In this document: piece by piece, positions 6,297 to 7,853 of the stretch
Numbering within the stretch: the stretch's first letter is position 1
How the letters are laid out: each line of letters begins with the position of its first letter
Assembly (NCBI GenBank): GCA_031279915.1
Contig: JAITHO010000051.1
Coordinates: forward strand, 1 to 7,853
Length of the DNA stretch: 7,853 bases
Source of the DNA: Tannerellaceae bacterium
Lineage (GTDB): Bacteria > Bacteroidota > Bacteroidia > Bacteroidales > Tannerellaceae
Direction: 5' to 3'
The notes under the pieces: model-generated
What the model was told of the DNA's origin: nothing
What the model saw: only the letters and a program-made list of their open reading frames with translations
Databases searched by the model: none
Position numbers and translations under genes: made by a program

Positions 6297-6766
6297 CCCA
6301 CAAGTACTTTATCGGTATGACGATCATCGTAATAATAGAGAGCTCCGGCAGGCGATGGCGGCGTTGGAAAGACGTTGCGCACACGCTGCGTCACCTGCTT
6401 GGCATCGAGATCGAAGGCCACAAGGTCGACAGAGTTATCTATATACAAAATATTGCCCTTCACTGCCATGTCGAGGCATCCCGGAGCGATGATGAAGCCT
6501 TCAACAACAGGCTGGGTTGGCTGTGAATTATTGATGATGTGCACGCCCTTATACCGTTCGTTAACGAAAATATAGGGCGCCTTGTAGTAAATCTTTCCAG
6601 GCTCCTTCATCGCACGTTCGCCCGGACTGTAGCTAACCGAATTTTCAAGATCGGCTCTGGCCATGAACAGCGGCGTATAGTCTCCCCACTGATAAACCGG
6701 GCCGGAAACGCTGGTCGATAGTGTGAGCATGCCGCAAAAAATAAGAATAATAGCGAAATCTTTCAT
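6281..6766 (-). CDS. Secreted LVIVD-type protein, N-terminal half of a larger family
   Basis: Protein of 161 aa beginning MKDFAIILIFCGMLTLSTSVSG, a Sec-type signal; the isolated Cys11 does not make a good lipobox. The motif order LFMARADLENSVS, GKIYYKAPYIFVNERYKGVH, IINNSQPTQPVVEGF, GCLDMAVKGNILYIDNSVD and LVAFDL contains one or two LVIVD-like blades and matches the N-terminal part of longer Bacteroidota LVIVD proteins as I remember them. The frame extends 12 codons upstream to 6802 (a His-rich segment), but the ATG at 6766 directly precedes the signal peptide. It ends GWKKR at a TGA inside the start of the LVIVD lipoprotein gene. First gene of the operon; a -7 box lies 70 nt upstream. Alone it is too short for a closed propeller, so it may assemble with the lipoprotein. 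Confidence 0.82.
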   Translation of the reverse strand: MKDFAIILIFCGMLTLSTSVSGPVYQWGDYTPLFMARADLENSVSYSPGERAMKEPGKIYYKAPYIFVNERYKGVHIINNSQPTQPVVEGFIIAPGCLDMAVKGNILYIDNSVDLVAFDLDAKQVTQRVRNVFPTPPSPAGALYYYDDRHTDKVLVGWKKR

Positions 6767-6835
6767 ATAAAAAAATTTATTAACGTTACTATGATGATGC
6801 ACGAATCACGCTAATCGCTGCAATCGGAATTTGGG

Positions 6836-6843
6836 CAAAGCTA
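6836..6843 (-). promoter_or_regulatory. Bacteroidota -7 element (TAGCTTTG) upstream of the LVIVD operon
   Basis: The minus strand reads TAGCTTTG, fitting TAnnTTTG, 70 nt before the ATG at 6766. No TTG-type -33 element lies at the normal spacing (TTTG occurs only 14 nt upstream). It is the best promoter candidate for the three-gene operon. Confidence 0.35.
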
Positions 6844-6856
6844 TACGCAAATCTCG

Positions 6857-7111
6857 TCAAACCCTTTTTTGGGGAAAGATGCCAAAGGTTAGCGAGGCTC
6901 CGCGGCCAAGTTTTTTCGTCTCGCCAACCACAGTCATGCCCCGAGGCTCCAGGTTTGTGCGCATCACTAAGCAAGAGCTTTGCCCGAAAGATAATATCGA
7001 GGCGAATGTTGGAATGTAGAATACAACAATGCCGCTCCGGATGAGCTCGTCGAACTCATCAATGCAGTGATGATGCATCAGGCTTACAAAATATACGACT
7101 TCACAGGCCAC
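6857..7111 (-). CDS. Doubtful 84-codon hypothetical ORF
   Basis: Minus-strand frame with a GTG start (an ATG follows at codon 12), ending FGIFPQKRV. Codon choice is not unreasonable and the segment VVFYIPTFASILSFGQSS could be a structured core, but there is no signal peptide, no recognisable family and no Shine-Dalgarno site, and other frames across the same DNA are also open (for example plus strand 6831-7019). The stretch contains a 21-bp quasi-palindrome (7040-7060). It may be a small gene, a remnant, or part of a dispersed non-coding element lying between the 42-bp array and the LVIVD operon. I see nothing else in 6844-7171. Confidence 0.22.
   Translation of the reverse strand: MACEVVYFVSLMHHHCIDEFDELIRSGIVVFYIPTFASILSFGQSSCLVMRTNLEPRGMTVVGETKKLGRGASLTFGIFPQKRV
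7040..7060. repeat. 21-bp quasi-palindrome
   Basis: GATGAG-C-TCG-T-CGA-A-CTCATC is self-complementary except for its centre base and one C/A mismatch pair. It lies inside the doubtful 84-codon frame. Just downstream, TGATGCATCA (7071-7080) is a perfect 10-bp palindrome. Significance unknown; potential hairpin or dyad binding site. Confidence 0.4.
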
Positions 7112-7171
7112 TATTTATTCTTTTTACAGGCGATATGGTAGTTTATTAAAGGCCGCGTCTATTTTTGGTAG

Positions 7172-7399
7172 CGGAAAATCGATTTTCCGGCTCCGGATCG
7201 TTTGTCCTGGCAACGGAAAATCGATTTTCCGGCTCCGGATCATTTGTCCTGGCACCGGAAAATCGATTTTCCGACTCCGGATCGTTTGTCCTGGCATCGG
7301 AAAATCGATTTTCCGGCTCCGGATCGTTTGTCCTGGCACTGGAAAATCGATTTTCCGGCCCCGGATCATTTGTCCTGGCATCGGAAAATCGATTTTCCG
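7172..7399. repeat. Perfect 42-bp tandem array: six 18-bp palindromes
   Basis: Six copies of the palindrome CGGAAAATCGATTTTCCG start at 7172, 7214, 7256, 7298, 7340 and 7382, each exactly 42 bp apart. Five are perfect; the copy at 7340 has T for the first C. The 24-bp spacers are near copies of one another: GCTCCGGATC (with a few substitutions), G or A, TTTGTCCTGGCA, then one or two variable bases before the next palindrome. The array is sharply bounded: the spacer pattern is absent before 7172 and breaks down after about 7403. Because 42 is a multiple of three, several frames on both strands stay open across it. It is not CRISPR, since its spacers are not unique. It lies between the truncated gene at the right edge and the region upstream of the LVIVD operon. 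Confidence 0.95.
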
Positions 7400-7531
7400 G
7401 CCCCATCTTTTTTGCAAAATGTGATCGAATCATTGAGGCTCGCGACAATTTGCAATCCTAGGGATCAAACGAAACATTAATATAACGATCCGATTACGCC
7501 TTCTCCCCCCGAAGTCAGGCAGGCGGCGAGA

Positions 7532-7853
7532 TCAATCCACAACAGTGGCGGGCAGTTGCTGAAGAACCATATCTCGGAACTGCTGGAGACGGTCGTACTC
7601 AGGGCCGAAGCCGTTAACAAAGGAAATCTCCCGTCCGTTAATCAGCCGGAGCCTGAACTCCTCGTCGAGACCGTCGATAGGCAGCATGCTGGGGCCGCTC
7701 TGCACGCTGGCGAAAGTAGAGAGGTCGAGCTGCCGCATTAGCTTAGTCCACAAAGCTGCGGGCATGAGCGAATGTTTCTCCTCTTTGAAATTTTGGTAGC
7801 CAAGTTCAAAGTAATAACGTACAGAATCGGCTGTGAGAATCAGCATCTCCGAG
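7532..7853 (-). CDS. Conserved-looking hypothetical protein, 5'-truncated by the window edge
   Basis: The minus-strand frame is open to the edge; an in-frame ATG at 7844-7846 exists, but the codons before it (Ser-Glu) are open too, and the sequence reads as the interior of a longer protein, so the true start is probably outside. The visible 106 codons run SVRYYFELGYQNFKEEKHS, LWTKLMRQLDLSTFASVQSG, PSMLPIDGLDEEFRLRLING, REISFVNGFGPEYDRLQQF, RDMVLQQLPATVVD. The pattern is a beta-strand, a helix resembling 'W..L...ld...f', a 'pidG.d..f.l.' strand, an 'NG....y..l..f...v...l' strand-helix, then the stop. It resembles small Bacteroidota exported proteins of unknown function; I cannot name the family. 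The stop is TGA at 7532-7534, with no obvious terminator hairpin before the 42-bp array. Confidence 0.7.
   Translation of the reverse strand, partial: SEMLILTADSVRYYFELGYQNFKEEKHSLMPAALWTKLMRQLDLSTFASVQSGPSMLPIDGLDEEFRLRLINGREISFVNGFGPEYDRLQQFRDMVLQQLPATVVD

Noticed and set aside
6767..6802. N-terminal extension of the first LVIVD gene to the ATG at 6802
   Set aside because: The added residues are a His-rich, AT-rich leader translation; the ATG at 6766 begins a normal signal peptide.
7172..7399. CRISPR array
   Set aside because: The 24-bp spacers are nearly identical between units, so they cannot be acquired spacers.
7412..7455. TTGCAAA/TTTGCAA inverted repeat as terminator of the truncated right-edge gene
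   Set aside because: A 7-bp AT-rich stem with a 30-nt loop and no U-run on the correct side is too weak to call.
7124..7480. Repetitive proteins encoded by the 42-bp array (four overlapping frames on both strands)
   Set aside because: All owe their length to a repeat whose unit is a multiple of three; none has a ribosome-binding site, signal peptide or non-repeat domain, and both strands give the same motifs because the core is self-complementary.

Overview
The window looks like a piece of a Bacteroidales (phylum Bacteroidota) chromosome. The evidence is a cluster of lipoproteins with [LA]-[AS]-[AS]-C lipoboxes, a GH29 alpha-L-fucosidase, LVIVD beta-propeller proteins of a type I know from this phylum, three upstream elements matching the Bacteroidota -7 consensus TAnnTTTG, and generally weak Shine-Dalgarno sites. 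Coding DNA is of moderate GC content, while one intergenic block (about 2480-3020) is strongly AT-rich. Genus cannot be fixed by eye.

Layout. Every convincing gene is on the minus strand, so transcription runs from high to low coordinates. From the right edge: (a) a 5'-truncated conserved hypothetical protein (7532 to the edge); (b) a perfect 42-bp tandem array of six 18-bp palindromes (7172-7399); (c) a poorly coding stretch with one doubtful 84-codon frame (6857-7111) and a -7 element (6836-6843); (d) a tight three-gene envelope operon: a secreted LVIVD protein (6281-6766), an LVIVD lipoprotein overlapping it by 16 nt (5505-6296), and a secreted outer-membrane beta-barrel-like protein (4823-5491), closed by a strong terminator hairpin (4768-4802); (e) a stand-alone type-B carboxylesterase lipoprotein (3130-4650) with its own -7 element and terminator (3045-3078); (f) a 514-bp degenerate array of 13 palindromes every 41-43 bp (2484-2997); (g) a two-gene unit of proC (1540-2355) and a GH29 alpha-L-fucosidase lipoprotein (146-1525), in which the fucosidase ribosome-binding site overlaps the proC stop; (h) a hairpin and palindrome (57-103) at the left end, possibly shared with the tail of a convergent plus-strand gene.

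Functional picture. Most products are exported: surface glycan trimming (fucosidase), ester hydrolysis (esterase), and an LVIVD/beta-barrel envelope set of unknown purpose. proC is housekeeping (last step of proline synthesis).

The most unusual material is not coding. Two intergenic arrays with unrelated sequences share nearly the same geometry: a 17- or 18-bp dyad plus a spacer of about 24 bp, a period of 41-42 bp (close to four helical turns). Both sit between transcription units. They are not CRISPR arrays, because their spacers are copies of one another. No complete defence system, mobile element, tRNA or rRNA is visible.
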